Shown: one piece after another, positions 35,919 through 45,497 of the stretch
Numbering within the stretch: the first letter of the stretch is position 1
Layout: every line of letters starts with the position of its first letter
NCBI GenBank assembly: GCA_017475485.1
Contig: JAFVFO010000056.1
Coordinates: 1-56,160 of the forward strand
Length of the DNA stretch: 56,160 nt
Direction of reading: 5' to 3'
Source: Candidatus Gastranaerophilales bacterium
Lineage (GTDB): Bacteria; Cyanobacteriota; Vampirovibrionia; Gastranaerophilales; Gastranaerophilaceae
Program-made: the position numbers and the translations under genes
The notes under the pieces: model-generated
Told to the model about the DNA's origin: nothing
What the model saw: only the letters and a program-made list of their open reading frames with translations
Databases searched by the model: none

Positions 35919-37691
35919 TTATAAGATATTTGATGTAATCATAAAGTGAACTCTCATACTTGAAGCGTCATGAGGTCTGTTTACTATCGGTACACCGAAG
36001 TAAACGTTACCTGATAAGTATCTTGTCATCTTTAATACAAGACCGCCACCGACGCTCATCACAAAATCAGAGCTCTTGTAATCGTATGAATAATCACCAA
36101 ACCAGCCCATATCACAGAATGCCGCTAGTCTGATAGAATCATCAATAAATCTTAGTTTGTCAGGCAAGTGATTCAAGAATGGGATAGGAGCACGGAGTTC
36201 TAAAGAACCTGTAACACCGTAATCTCTTAAGAAGTAGCCTTCTTCAAAACCTCTAACGGATGAAATACCACCAATTTGAAGTTTATCAGCATACCATACA
36301 TCTCTGTTTACCCATTGACCGTTTGCAGAGAAGATACCCATCATTCTCCAAGGTAATACCTGCAAGCGTGCTAATGAAGCCTGTAATTTAACCATTTTGT
36401 TTGTAGGTACTTTTTTGTTGTATTCGCCGTAGAGGTCATTTGAAGCACCAAATACATCTATACCCTTTGCGATACCAACATTAGCAAACCATTTGCCGTA
36501 AACATCATCTTTAATGTTGGTTAAGTTGAATTTAATGGCTCTTGTTCTATAGCCATATCTTTCTTCACCCATCATTTTTGTTTTGGTGTTTCTCATATCA
36601 AAAGCAATATCACCATATAATTTATAGTTTTCGGTTTTAATCAATCTTCTTGTTAAATCAACATAGAAGTTGTGAGATTGACCTTTAACTTTATATGGCT
36701 TAAATTCACCTTTATCAATTTCAGTACCTGAATATGAATAACCTAAATTTAATTTAGTTTCATGTCTGCCAATCGGAACAGAATAGAAAACACCTTGACC
36801 GATTGATGATCTTGCAATTGAAGTTGTAGATAAGATTTGATCACCAAAGCCTGTTAAGTTGCTCATGCCTGCAAATATAACGAAACGATTTAAACCGACA
36901 GAAGAACGACCTTGGTTATCAAAACGGAAGTCAAAGTCAATCGGAAATCTGTCTTTTACATTTAAGGTTAAATCCGTATATTGTTCAGAATCTTCATTAT
37001 CTTGAAGAGCAACAGCACCTTTAATATAGTCTGTAGCATTTATTTCACGAAGTGATTCTTGAATATCAGCAACATTTAATACTTTATCTTCTTGAATATT
37101 TTTATCTTTTAAGAATGTTGCATTTAAGTATTTTTTTCTGGCCCATTTATTGCCTTCAATAGTAATATTACCGTATTTACCTTCCAAAACAACAATTTCT
37201 ACATTACCGTCTTCAACCTTTTGCGGAGGAAGATAAGCAGTTGTAGAAATGTAACCGTTTCTTTGATAATGTTCTGTGATAGCGTTTGCCATGCCGATTA
37301 AATCATTAATTGTAACTTCATCGCCAACTCTGTCACAGATAAGATTCATTAATTGTTCTTCGGTATATTCGGTATTACCGGTAATATGAATTGAATTTAA
37401 TTTGAAAGACACTTCTTTATTCGGAAGATTTTGAAGTTTATCTTTCATTTCTTTGTTCATTTTAATATCTTCTTCTTGGTGTTCTCTTTCGCGGTCATCA
37501 CGAACTCTTTGTTCGTAGTCCTTGATTTGACGAAGATTTGTCTGGTCAATAACACCTGAATCGAAGTTACCTATTCCGTTAGGAATAACATTTGTACCTG
37601 CTTCCGGCCCTGCGAATACCCCTTGTGTACCTATCATAAAACAGATAGCAAGGGCAATTGAACTTAATTTAATTTTAGCTGACTTATGCAC
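35919..37691 (-). CDS. TpsB outer-membrane transporter (FhaC/ShlB family)
   Basis: The outer-membrane partner of two-partner secretion, a beta-barrel that secretes TpsA exoproteins. The 590-residue protein has a signal peptide (about 1-27), a charged linker rich in R/E, and the ShlB-type POTRA domains (about 92-200: KLNSIHITGNTEYTEEQLMN, GYISTTAYLPPQKVEDGNVE). The barrel follows from about 245 with the conserved motif IGGISSVRGFEEGYFLRDYG (about 478-497) and ends FMITSNIL. It is divergent from the TpsA gene, with 394 bases between the two starts, and the partners form one locus. This implies a diderm envelope. Confidence 0.93.
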   Translation of the reverse strand: MHKSAKIKLSSIALAICFMIGTQGVFAGPEAGTNVIPNGIGNFDSGVIDQTNLRQIKDYEQRVRDDREREHQEEDIKMNKEMKDKLQNLPNKEVSFKLNSIHITGNTEYTEEQLMNLICDRVGDEVTINDLIGMANAITEHYQRNGYISTTAYLPPQKVEDGNVEIVVLEGKYGNITIEGNKWARKKYLNATFLKDKNIQEDKVLNVADIQESLREINATDYIKGAVALQDNEDSEQYTDLTLNVKDRFPIDFDFRFDNQGRSSVGLNRFVIFAGMSNLTGFGDQILSTTSIARSSIGQGVFYSVPIGRHETKLNLGYSYSGTEIDKGEFKPYKVKGQSHNFYVDLTRRLIKTENYKLYGDIAFDMRNTKTKMMGEERYGYRTRAIKFNLTNIKDDVYGKWFANVGIAKGIDVFGASNDLYGEYNKKVPTNKMVKLQASLARLQVLPWRMMGIFSANGQWVNRDVWYADKLQIGGISSVRGFEEGYFLRDYGVTGSLELRAPIPFLNHLPDKLRFIDDSIRLAAFCDMGWFGDYSYDYKSSDFVMSVGGGLVLKMTRYLSGNVYFGVPIVNRPHDASSMRVHFMITSNIL

Positions 37692-38085
37692 TTTTCTTAA
37701 ATTCCTTATAAAATGTTATCTGTGGAACATGCACAAATACTAATGTGCAATACTATAATAAAACATGTTTGTATATTAAACAATAAATTTATTAGATGAT
37801 ATTTATCTTACTACAAAAAGAGCGTAAACAAAAATTTTTGCGGATATGTAAAGTTTTGTAAAGAAAATACGGGGGTTTTTGCATAAAAAAAGCATAAAAT
37901 CATTGTTTTTTTACTCATTTTTTGCTAGAATACTGTCTGCTAAATTAAATTAAGGATTTTGTTAATTTTTGTAAAATTACATATATTTGAATGAAAACTT
38001 TTTTGGTTTTCGGGGTTTTAAATATATATAAGCATATGGATTTTAACAACACAATCTTGAATGTTTAACGAAAGGGAACGATATT
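37692..38085. other. tpsB-tpsA divergent intergenic region
   Basis: A 394-base AT-rich spacer with no reading frame. It must hold promoters for both genes. The plus-strand promoter is clear (see next entry). The left part has AT-rich homopolymer runs but I see no clean minus-strand promoter and no inverted repeats suggesting a regulator. Confidence 0.6.
37903..37931 (+). promoter_or_regulatory. tpsA promoter
   Basis: TTGTTT, a 17-base spacer, then TAGAAT preceded by TGC (extended -10). The start site would be near 37938, giving a leader of about 150 bases before the ATG with GAAAGGGAACG as ribosome site. Such a long leader could fold or be regulated, but no riboswitch motif was recognised. 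Confidence 0.6.
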
Positions 38086-41000
38086 ATGAATCAGTTTAAA
38101 AGAAAATTAACTGCGTTTACCGCTATGTTAGCTTTTCTTTCACTATCATCAGCAGCCACATTTGCCCTTGATACCACAGATGCAAATGTTCTTGGCAAAA
38201 CAGGAAACATGGAATTTGATCATTCGTTAGGTGCAAACAGAACAGATGTAAATATTAATGACGTTAACGGCGCTGTAGGTCAGGTCGATTGGAAAGAATT
38301 CTCAGTAAACTCAAATGAGCATGTAAACTTTGGTTTTTCCGGCTTATCACAAACAATCATCAACCGTGTATTAGGCGGTAAAACTTCTACCATAATGGGT
38401 AAAATGACTTCTTCTTGTATGGGAAATGGTGCTTGTGAATCTTATAACAATACAGGCAAAGTTATTTTCATCAATCCGGCAGGCATGTTATTCGGAAACG
38501 GTTCTCAAGTTGATATCAACTCATTCACAGCATCAACTTTTGATATGAAAAATGCTCAAAACTTAAAAGGCCTATCAGGTGCAGCATTACAAGACTACCA
38601 AAACAATGTATTAAACAAAGCGTCAGCTACTCATAATACTATTACCGTTGGCGGTGTAACATATCATCAAGGTGAAGTAGTACTTGATTCTAATTACCAA
38701 GACGCATTCAATACGGCAAACAATGGTTCTGCTATACAATATGACGCAAATGCAACCAAAGCAATTAAATTAGACGGTGCTACATTCTCACATTGGGCAA
38801 GAACAGGCAATCAATTCGACTTCAATACCGAATTATCCGCAAGCCCGAATAAATCTATTGCATTTGTATCTAATAATATAGATTATAAAGATTCATTAAT
38901 CAGAACAGGTTTAAATTATAACTATACAGCAGTAAGTCAAGACGGAAACGGTAACACTGTTTCAACTCCTTACTCATATTCTAATGTTAAATTAATCACT
39001 GCTGACGGTGTTACATTTAACTACCTTGGCAACGGTTATATTGACTACCACGAAGTAGCAAGCACAGACAATCATTCTGATGTTGCAAGAACAATCACAA
39101 TGGACAACTCAGGCTTATTGGCCGCTGACCCTTCAAAAGAAGCAATCGTTGCAGGCGAAGTTGATATCGAACAACGCGCAGGCGTTGCAAACGGCGCTCA
39201 AGCAAGCGTTAAAATCAAAGATACAATTATCAAAGGTATGAAATTGGTTAACAGAGAAAATGGCGATATCGTTATCACAGCTTCTCAAGATATCCTAGTT
39301 GACCATTCACGTTTAGAAACAGACAACACAACTGCTATTAGTGCAATTGACGGTTCAGCAACCTCTACAATTCACAGACACGGCGGTGAAGTTTATATTT
39401 CAGGCGATAAGAATGTTACAGTTAAAGATTCAACTGTTATCACATCAGGTTCATTAGGAACAGTTGCTTATGCCGATAACTCAGGTGCAATCAGAATTAA
39501 CGCAGGTGAAGGCACCGCTAAAGTTGAAGGTTCAAAATTATTAGCAGACGGCTACACTAAAGTTCAGTCTGATGATAAAGTTGATATTGATAATTCAATA
39601 CTTCAAGCATACAACACAACAGATACAACAACAGAAAAAGATGTTGTTATCACAGGTCCTAACGGTGTTAAAATCAACAATACCGATATGAACTCAAAAG
39701 GTGATATCAAAATATTAGCAGGCCACAGTTCAACAGGCAAATTAACCGGCAATGTTGAAATCACAGGCGATAATACAAAAACAATTGCTGAAAATGATGC
39801 AAATCAACCAATTATTAAAGCTAAAAAATCAATCAATATTCAAGGTAAAAATACATCTATCAGCAATACAACCTTAGCTTACAATGAAGCAAACGGTTTA
39901 AAATTCTATGACGCAACTAAATCAGGTGATGACTATACAAATAATGTAGTAATCAAAGATAACACAGCTTTCTCACCTTATGCAGTTAATGCTTCAGGCA
40001 AAGAAATCATTGCAGATGATGTAACAATCGAAACAAACGGTAATTTAACATTTGATAATGCAAAAGCTCAAAGAGCAGAATATGCAATCAAATTCGACCG
40101 TCAACAAGTTGACGCTAACGGAAACATCATTGCAACAGGCTACAACCTTGATTCAGCTTACGACTTACATGATGACGGTTCAGTTGACGGCATTCACTTC
40201 ATTACAAAAGACAACCCAATGCAGTTAGATGCTGTTAACCTAAATATCAAATCAACAAACGGTAATGTAACTGTTCAAAACGGTTCTAATATCAATGCTT
40301 CAAATAATACAACTGTTTTAGCTCAAAATGGTAACTATAACCAGACATCTTCAACTGTTTCTGCAGGCAATGATATTACTATAACCGCTAAAACAGCAGG
40401 TTTAGACTCATCAACCGTTCAAGGCGGAAACAATGCTACAATTCACGCTACAACAGGCAATATTAATGTAACAGGTTCAAGCGTTTTAGCTTTAACAGGA
40501 AATGCTGAATTAACAGCAGACGCAAACAATGCAAATATTAATATTGAAAGCAAAACGACTTCAGGCACTACTCGTAAAAGTAACGTTGAAGCCGGTAATG
40601 ATACTAAAGTTACAGCTAAAAAGAATGTTACAATCAACAATTCAAATGTAATCGCAGGTTCTGACGCTGCAGGCTATGACGTTACACACGATGCACAAGA
40701 TAATATTGGTACAGTTGAAATTACGGCTGATACAGGTTCAGTTAGCATAAAAGATAACTCTAAAATCAATTCATTTGATAAAGACGTTAAAATTATCGCT
40801 AATGACACAATTACATTCGGTGCTCAAGGTGCAACAGGCGTTAATATAGACAAAACAACCGATATCACAGCTAAAAATAAAGTCTTAATTCAATCAAAAT
40901 CAAATGATATCGTTGCAGAAAAAACAACAATGCCTACTATTAAATACGGTGAAGACTTAACATTTAACGCAGGTAAGAATAATATCATAACCAGCCAAGA

Positions 41001-42414
41001 TTCACTAAAATCCGTAAATGTTAACTATATCGCAGGCGATTCTAACAAATTTTATACTCAAGGCGATATCCAATTCGTAAATTCAACATTAGAATCTCCT
41101 AAAAACTTCATTGAATCAGGCAAAGATGTTATCTTAAACAACTTAACTATCAATGACGCAACAACTAATCCAAAAGATACAGTTACAGAAATCTATGCTA
41201 ACGGCAACGTTACAACATACAATGTAACAGGTGAAACTCTTGGTGCTAAAGATTCAGGTGACTATTATACATATCCTCAAAATGTATCAAGCAACAGAGT
41301 TGCAAAAAATGGTCAAAACTTAAAAGACTACAACAGCAACTTACAAAGCACTAATTTAGATATCAACCAAACAAAATTAAAAGTTCAAACAGATACTGTT
41401 AAAGACGCTAATAACCCTGATAACGGTTCTATCACATTAGTACTTAAAAATGCTGATAACACAAATGCAGGTCTTGAATTAAAAGCACAAAATGTTACAA
41501 GTTTAAATCAAGATCCTACAACAGGCGACTTCAAACAAGGCTACTACAAAACAGGAACTCCTGAATGGGATAACAACATAGCTGAAAAAGAAGGCCCTGA
41601 AATTCATCTGAATGCAACAGACGGCGCAATTGCAGTTAAAGAATTGTATTCCGATAAATTAACTCTTGATGTAAATGACAGAATCTTTGCAGATGATACT
41701 ACAGGAACTCCTGTAATCACAGTTAAAGATAGAGGCGGTTTAAGCATTGACCCGTATGTTAACTACACAGACGGAACTCCTCAAGGCTTCACTTATGACC
41801 AAAATTACGATACTACTAACGTTAACACAACAGGCGGTGTCTTAACATTTGGCGAATGGTCTGATTGGGCTCCTACAGGTCAAACTTGGACTGACGCAAA
41901 CGGTGTAGTTCACACTATTTACGATAGCACAAGAGATGGTAATATTTCCGACAAGATTACAACTCAAACAGATCAAAGACATACAATAACATTTGATAAC
42001 AATGGTAATCCTGGTGAATTCACATTAGTATATGACAAAACATCTACAACAGTTGAACCGGGTCGCGATATTACAGCTCAAAACGTAAAAGATAACCCAA
42101 TTACAATCAACAATGTAACTAAGCCAAACGGCGATCCTGCAACTCCAAGCGATTTCATCAAAACAATGGATGATACTTGCGAACCGACTCCGGATGTTGA
42201 CAGACGTGATGAAAACGGTGCAATTCCTCTAATGAACGGCTTAAGAACAACATTACCGAGAGAAACCGTTGAAATCTCTAAAACATCAACCGTAGCTGAT
42301 AACACAGCTGACCAAACAGCAAACATAATGTCAGCCGCTGCTAAAGTTGACTTAGGTCAAGAAATAGACGCAAGCTATGATGATGATAACAATGATTTAG
42401 ATGCAGATGAATAA
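38086..42414 (+). CDS. TpsA filamentous-haemagglutinin-like exoprotein
   Basis: A 1442-residue secreted exoprotein. The signal peptide is 1-27 (KRKLTAFTAMLAFLSLSSAATFA). The TPS domain begins at about 30, with KVIFINPAGMLFGNGSQVDI (about 125-144) as the haemagglutination-domain hallmark that TpsB recognises. The body (about 300-1200) is a beta-helix with repeating strands such as VEITGD and VTIETN turns, rich in N/T/D/G. Four cysteines are visible: two in the TPS domain (SCMGNGAC), two near the end. The C-terminus is acidic (DASYDDDNNDLDADE) with no anchor, so it is probably released. It is a likely adhesin, which is inference from family. It may be a surface fibre. Confidence 0.9.
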   Translation: MNQFKRKLTAFTAMLAFLSLSSAATFALDTTDANVLGKTGNMEFDHSLGANRTDVNINDVNGAVGQVDWKEFSVNSNEHVNFGFSGLSQTIINRVLGGKTSTIMGKMTSSCMGNGACESYNNTGKVIFINPAGMLFGNGSQVDINSFTASTFDMKNAQNLKGLSGAALQDYQNNVLNKASATHNTITVGGVTYHQGEVVLDSNYQDAFNTANNGSAIQYDANATKAIKLDGATFSHWARTGNQFDFNTELSASPNKSIAFVSNNIDYKDSLIRTGLNYNYTAVSQDGNGNTVSTPYSYSNVKLITADGVTFNYLGNGYIDYHEVASTDNHSDVARTITMDNSGLLAADPSKEAIVAGEVDIEQRAGVANGAQASVKIKDTIIKGMKLVNRENGDIVITASQDILVDHSRLETDNTTAISAIDGSATSTIHRHGGEVYISGDKNVTVKDSTVITSGSLGTVAYADNSGAIRINAGEGTAKVEGSKLLADGYTKVQSDDKVDIDNSILQAYNTTDTTTEKDVVITGPNGVKINNTDMNSKGDIKILAGHSSTGKLTGNVEITGDNTKTIAENDANQPIIKAKKSINIQGKNTSISNTTLAYNEANGLKFYDATKSGDDYTNNVVIKDNTAFSPYAVNASGKEIIADDVTIETNGNLTFDNAKAQRAEYAIKFDRQQVDANGNIIATGYNLDSAYDLHDDGSVDGIHFITKDNPMQLDAVNLNIKSTNGNVTVQNGSNINASNNTTVLAQNGNYNQTSSTVSAGNDITITAKTAGLDSSTVQGGNNATIHATTGNINVTGSSVLALTGNAELTADANNANINIESKTTSGTTRKSNVEAGNDTKVTAKKNVTINNSNVIAGSDAAGYDVTHDAQDNIGTVEITADTGSVSIKDNSKINSFDKDVKIIANDTITFGAQGATGVNIDKTTDITAKNKVLIQSKSNDIVAEKTTMPTIKYGEDLTFNAGKNNIITSQDSLKSVNVNYIAGDSNKFYTQGDIQFVNSTLESPKNFIESGKDVILNNLTINDATTNPKDTVTEIYANGNVTTYNVTGETLGAKDSGDYYTYPQNVSSNRVAKNGQNLKDYNSNLQSTNLDINQTKLKVQTDTVKDANNPDNGSITLVLKNADNTNAGLELKAQNVTSLNQDPTTGDFKQGYYKTGTPEWDNNIAEKEGPEIHLNATDGAIAVKELYSDKLTLDVNDRIFADDTTGTPVITVKDRGGLSIDPYVNYTDGTPQGFTYDQNYDTTNVNTTGGVLTFGEWSDWAPTGQTWTDANGVVHTIYDSTRDGNISDKITTQTDQRHTITFDNNGNPGEFTLVYDKTSTTVEPGRDITAQNVKDNPITINNVTKPNGDPATPSDFIKTMDDTCEPTPDVDRRDENGAIPLMNGLRTTLPRETVEISKTSTVADNTADQTANIMSAAAKVDLGQEIDASYDDDNNDLDADE

Positions 42415-42428
42415 TCAAATCTAAACAA

Positions 42429-42465
42429 AACAAAAACCGCACCCGAAGGTGCGGTTTTTTTATAT
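42429..42465. terminator. terminator between tpsA and the SPOR gene
   Basis: AAAAACCGCACC-CGAA-GGTGCGGTTTTT, a 12-bp stem with the stable CGAA tetraloop and U tracts on both sides. It serves the converging tpsA and SPOR genes. Confidence 0.93.
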
Positions 42466-42473
42466 ATAAAAAA

Positions 42474-43241
42474 TTATTGCTGATAAATCCAAACGTCGAA
42501 ACCGTATGATTTCAATTTCTGTGCTTGCGTTTTAGCTGTGTGGAAATCTTGATATGAACCCATTTGAACACTATAGACATCACCTACTTTGCGCACAAAA
42601 GGAGAAAGGCTTGAATCTTTAGCTTTAATATCGGATTGCAATTTGGCTGCTTCATCAAACGAAGAAAACCTTCCCACTAAAACCTTTGATGAAATTGTGA
42701 CATTCTCATCAAAAGAAGTTTTTTTGGGAATAGGCGCTTTGCCTGCAAAATGTTTTACTTCATCAATAACATCATTAAGTCTGTTTGCAGAAGTTTCGCT
42801 TTCTTTATTTTTAGCTTTAATTTTTTCCATTTTATCTATTTTTTTACTGTTTTCAATATGTTCAGGCGAAATTACCTGTTCTTTTTTCTGCTTATCAGAT
42901 TGAATGATTTTGGCTTCCGAAGGTGCATTTTCTTCTTGTTGAATAAGCATAAGCCGTTTATCTATTTTTCTTTGTTCGTCATCATAATCAACGGTATTAT
43001 AGCCCGAAATTGAAGAAGGCTCGGAATTACTGTAGGAAAAATCACCTTTTGTATATTCAATATCCATTTTTGCGGAATATTTCATGATTGCAACGACAAC
43101 AATTATGAAAATAACAACAAAAGTAGCAAAAAAAAGCTGAATTAAAAAATTAAATTTAGATATGGTTTTGTTTTGTTTTTTCAGCTCAGTCTGCATTTTA
43201 CTTTTTTTATATGCAAAATAATCAGATGTATCAAATTCCAC
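42474..43241 (-). CDS. SPOR-domain membrane protein
   Basis: A 255-residue bitopic protein. One transmembrane helix (about 28-51: FNFLIQLFFATFVVIFIIVV) is followed by a charged, low-complexity linker (60-165) that spans the periplasm. The C-terminal SPOR domain runs from about 175: SSKVLVGRFSSFDEAAKLQSD, then VYSVQMGSYQDFHTAKTQAQ and LKSYGFDVWIY. SPOR domains bind denuded glycan strands at division septa, so the protein probably works in division or in peptidoglycan processing. It is downstream of the DUF366-like gene by 2 bases and is likely the last gene of that operon. Confidence 0.88.
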   Translation of the reverse strand: MEFDTSDYFAYKKSKMQTELKKQNKTISKFNFLIQLFFATFVVIFIIVVVAIMKYSAKMDIEYTKGDFSYSNSEPSSISGYNTVDYDDEQRKIDKRLMLIQQEENAPSEAKIIQSDKQKKEQVISPEHIENSKKIDKMEKIKAKNKESETSANRLNDVIDEVKHFAGKAPIPKKTSFDENVTISSKVLVGRFSSFDEAAKLQSDIKAKDSSLSPFVRKVGDVYSVQMGSYQDFHTAKTQAQKLKSYGFDVWIYQQ

Positions 43242-43243
43242 TA

Positions 43244-43798
43244 CTATGCTCTGCCTCTTACTTTATATGTTGCAAGTTTAATATCTTCAATTTCCGTTTT
43301 ATACTTATTCATTATTTTGTTTGCAAGCTCCTTAACATCTGTTATACCCATTTCTGATAAATCAGAAGCATTGATAGGAGCTCCTTCTTTAATTATATTC
43401 AATCCGGTATGGATAAGGCAAGAATTTATTGATTTTGTAGCAATTGAAACAGATAATTTTCTGTTATCAAAAAACAAATCGTCGCCATTTCTTTTTGTTT
43501 TGACATTATATTCTTCTAAAACTTCCTTAATTATAGAAATAAAAAGCCTTTGCGCAAAGACCATACCATATAAATTAATATCAAATTGTTCTATTATAAA
43601 ATTCAGCATTTTTTTAGAATAAATAGGTTCATTGTTAATAACATCTTCCAAATCAACCATTTCGTCAAGTTTTACATCAACTTCTCCGACAAACGCAGCA
43701 ATTGCATCACCCAAAATATGAAAATTCTCATAAATCCAGTGGGGTCTAAGTTCTGAGCCTGTATATCTTATTTCTTTTTCAATAAATAAAGTTTGCAT
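43244..43798 (-). CDS. DUF366-like protein
   Basis: A 184-residue cytosolic protein. The opening YTGSELRPHWIYENFHILGDA and VDLEDVINNEPIYSKKMLNFI match what I recall of the DUF366 family, which is found in archaea and anaerobic bacteria and has no established function. The middle holds KLSVSIATKSINSCLIHTGLNI, and the protein ends KLATYKVRGRA. Charged and histidine residues (HW, HILGD) suggest metal or nucleotide binding, which is a guess. It lies between queC (1 base away) and the SPOR gene (2 bases), so it is translated with them. Confidence 0.6.
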   Translation of the reverse strand: MQTLFIEKEIRYTGSELRPHWIYENFHILGDAIAAFVGEVDVKLDEMVDLEDVINNEPIYSKKMLNFIIEQFDINLYGMVFAQRLFISIIKEVLEEYNVKTKRNGDDLFFDNRKLSVSIATKSINSCLIHTGLNIIKEGAPINASDLSEMGITDVKELANKIMNKYKTEIEDIKLATYKVRGRA

Positions 43799-43799
43799 T

Positions 43800-44462
43800 T
43801 TAAAATATTTCCTTAATCAATTCCGGTTTTTTTGATTTTATAACAGCATTATACAACAATTTGCATGACATACATTCAAGACAATGCTTTTTGTTATTTT
43901 GCATTGAATTATAACAGCTTTTAATTAAATCAAAAGATAAATTATTATCTATTGCATAATTAACAATATCAACCTTATTCATGTTTTTACAAGGGGCTAT
44001 TATTTTAGCATGGACTTGGGTCGAATATAATAAAAAGTTATTTGAGGCTTCAATAAATTCAAGGCTGTTATCTGAAAATTGCTCGGCTTCTTCCTTGTTT
44101 AAGCCCATAATAATATTTTGAATATTGTATTTATCACAATAGCTTCCTGCAATATTTAAAAAAAGCCCATTCCTGTTTGGAATCCAAACATCTTCAAACT
44201 TATCAAAATTATCATTATCCGAATTGGTAAGTGCGTTATCACAAAGCTCTTTCAAAAAATTCAGCTCAATAGTTTTTAATTCAATATTGTATAATTTTGA
44301 AATTTCCTTAGAAGCATCATTTTCCTCTTTGAATGCTTTTTGGCCATAGTTAAAATTTAAAGCCAAAACCATATTGTTATCTTTTTTTGCAATATCAAGC
44401 GCAACAAAGCTATCCAGTCCGCCTGATAAAAGTATAAGTGCATTATTCATTTTCGTATTCAT
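43800..44462 (-). CDS. queC: 7-cyano-7-deazaguanine (preQ0) synthase
   Basis: An ATP-dependent enzyme that turns 7-carboxy-7-deazaguanine into preQ0, used for queuosine in tRNA or for deazaguanine DNA modification. The 220-residue PP-loop protein has LLSGGLDSFVAL at the start (about 11-22), VWIPNRNGLFLNIAGSYC near 92 (the WxPxRN motif), and four zinc cysteines (CYNSMQNNKKHCLECMSC, about 190-207). No queD, queE or queF is in the window. It overlaps the end of the HEAT-repeat gene by 20 bases and is followed by the DUF366-like gene. Confidence 0.92.
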   Translation of the reverse strand: MNTKMNNALILLSGGLDSFVALDIAKKDNNMVLALNFNYGQKAFKEENDASKEISKLYNIELKTIELNFLKELCDNALTNSDNDNFDKFEDVWIPNRNGLFLNIAGSYCDKYNIQNIIMGLNKEEAEQFSDNSLEFIEASNNFLLYSTQVHAKIIAPCKNMNKVDIVNYAIDNNLSFDLIKSCYNSMQNNKKHCLECMSCKLLYNAVIKSKKPELIKEIF

Positions 44463-45357
44463 CTATTATTTCTTTTGCGGTTCTTTTTAATTCAAAGTCA
44501 AATTGCCCTTCGATTATTTCATCAAGAATTTTTCTATCTGAAATATTATATAGCGCAATCAGCGCATTTTTCTTCACTTCGATATCATCATCATATAAAA
44601 GTCTATCGTAAATCAATTCATAAGCACAGTCAAATTCTGAATTTGATATAGCTTCAATAGCAGAAATTCTTAATTGAGCAGATTTATCAAGCAGCGAATT
44701 TTTCAAAATATGCAATGCGCGCTTATCCTTTTGAATATCGAACTTAGAAACCGCCTCAACTATGCGCTCTTTCAAGTAAGAAAACTTATCTAAAAACATT
44801 TGTTTGGTATTTATAATGCTGTCAAAAACATCCAGCGCTCTGCTATCGCCCAGCATTCCCAATGCAACAACAGCCGATTCTTTAACATAGGCAGAATTTT
44901 CTTGTTCATCATTAACAACATTAGACAAACTTTCAAACGCGTTTTTATCTCCGATTTTACCAAGAGCCTCAGCAGCCGCTAATCTTATTTTATAGTTTGA
45001 ATTTTTATTATTTAAACAATTAAGCAAAACCGGAACGCAAGCGGTATTTTTAAAATTAGATACAGCTTTTATAGCCAATACTTTTAAATCAAAAAAAGCA
45101 TTATCTTGAAAATCTCTTGATATAAAATCTAAAAGCGGATACATAATATCTAAATAACGTGTTTTATTGATATGCCTTATCGTAGCATTTAAAAGTTTAA
45201 CATCTTGCTTATTTTCAAGAATGTATTTATACACCTCAATCACACCACGCGGCTTAAAAGTATTTTTTAAGTTTTCAAAAATACTTTCATAATCTGTATT
45301 ATGATCTAAATTTTTTTCTAAATATGAAATGATATTTTCAGAAAAAGAATTTTGCAT
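44443..45357 (-). CDS. HEAT-repeat (PBS-lyase-type) protein
   Basis: A 304-residue all-helical protein. Several HEAT-like repeats are clear: LAAAEALGKIGDKNAFESLS, VVALGMLGDSRALDVFDSII, RISAIEAISNSEFDCA and VKKNALIALYNISDRKILDE. The repeats resemble the PBS-lyase HEAT group that is common in Cyanobacteria and also occurs widely elsewhere. It is cytosolic with no catalytic motif; it probably is a binding scaffold. Its 3' end overlaps queC by 20 bases. The upstream intergenic region (140 bases) is divergent with dnaG. Confidence 0.85.
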   Translation of the reverse strand: MQNSFSENIISYLEKNLDHNTDYESIFENLKNTFKPRGVIEVYKYILENKQDVKLLNATIRHINKTRYLDIMYPLLDFISRDFQDNAFFDLKVLAIKAVSNFKNTACVPVLLNCLNNKNSNYKIRLAAAEALGKIGDKNAFESLSNVVNDEQENSAYVKESAVVALGMLGDSRALDVFDSIINTKQMFLDKFSYLKERIVEAVSKFDIQKDKRALHILKNSLLDKSAQLRISAIEAISNSEFDCAYELIYDRLLYDDDIEVKKNALIALYNISDRKILDEIIEGQFDFELKRTAKEIIDEYENE

Positions 45358-45497
45358 TTCAATAAAGCCACATTACACACATAAATTTAACCATAAAGAG
45401 GTTTAGTTGTAAACTTTTTTAACAAATTTGAAAAAATAGTCTTTAAAAGTTTCCGTTTTAGTGTTAAAACATATCAGAATAGAGATTTTTAGTAAAC

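Noticed and set aside
37692..38085. Riboswitch in the long tpsA leader
   Set aside because: No conserved stem or binding-core motif of a known riboswitch class was recognised; the leader is AT-rich.
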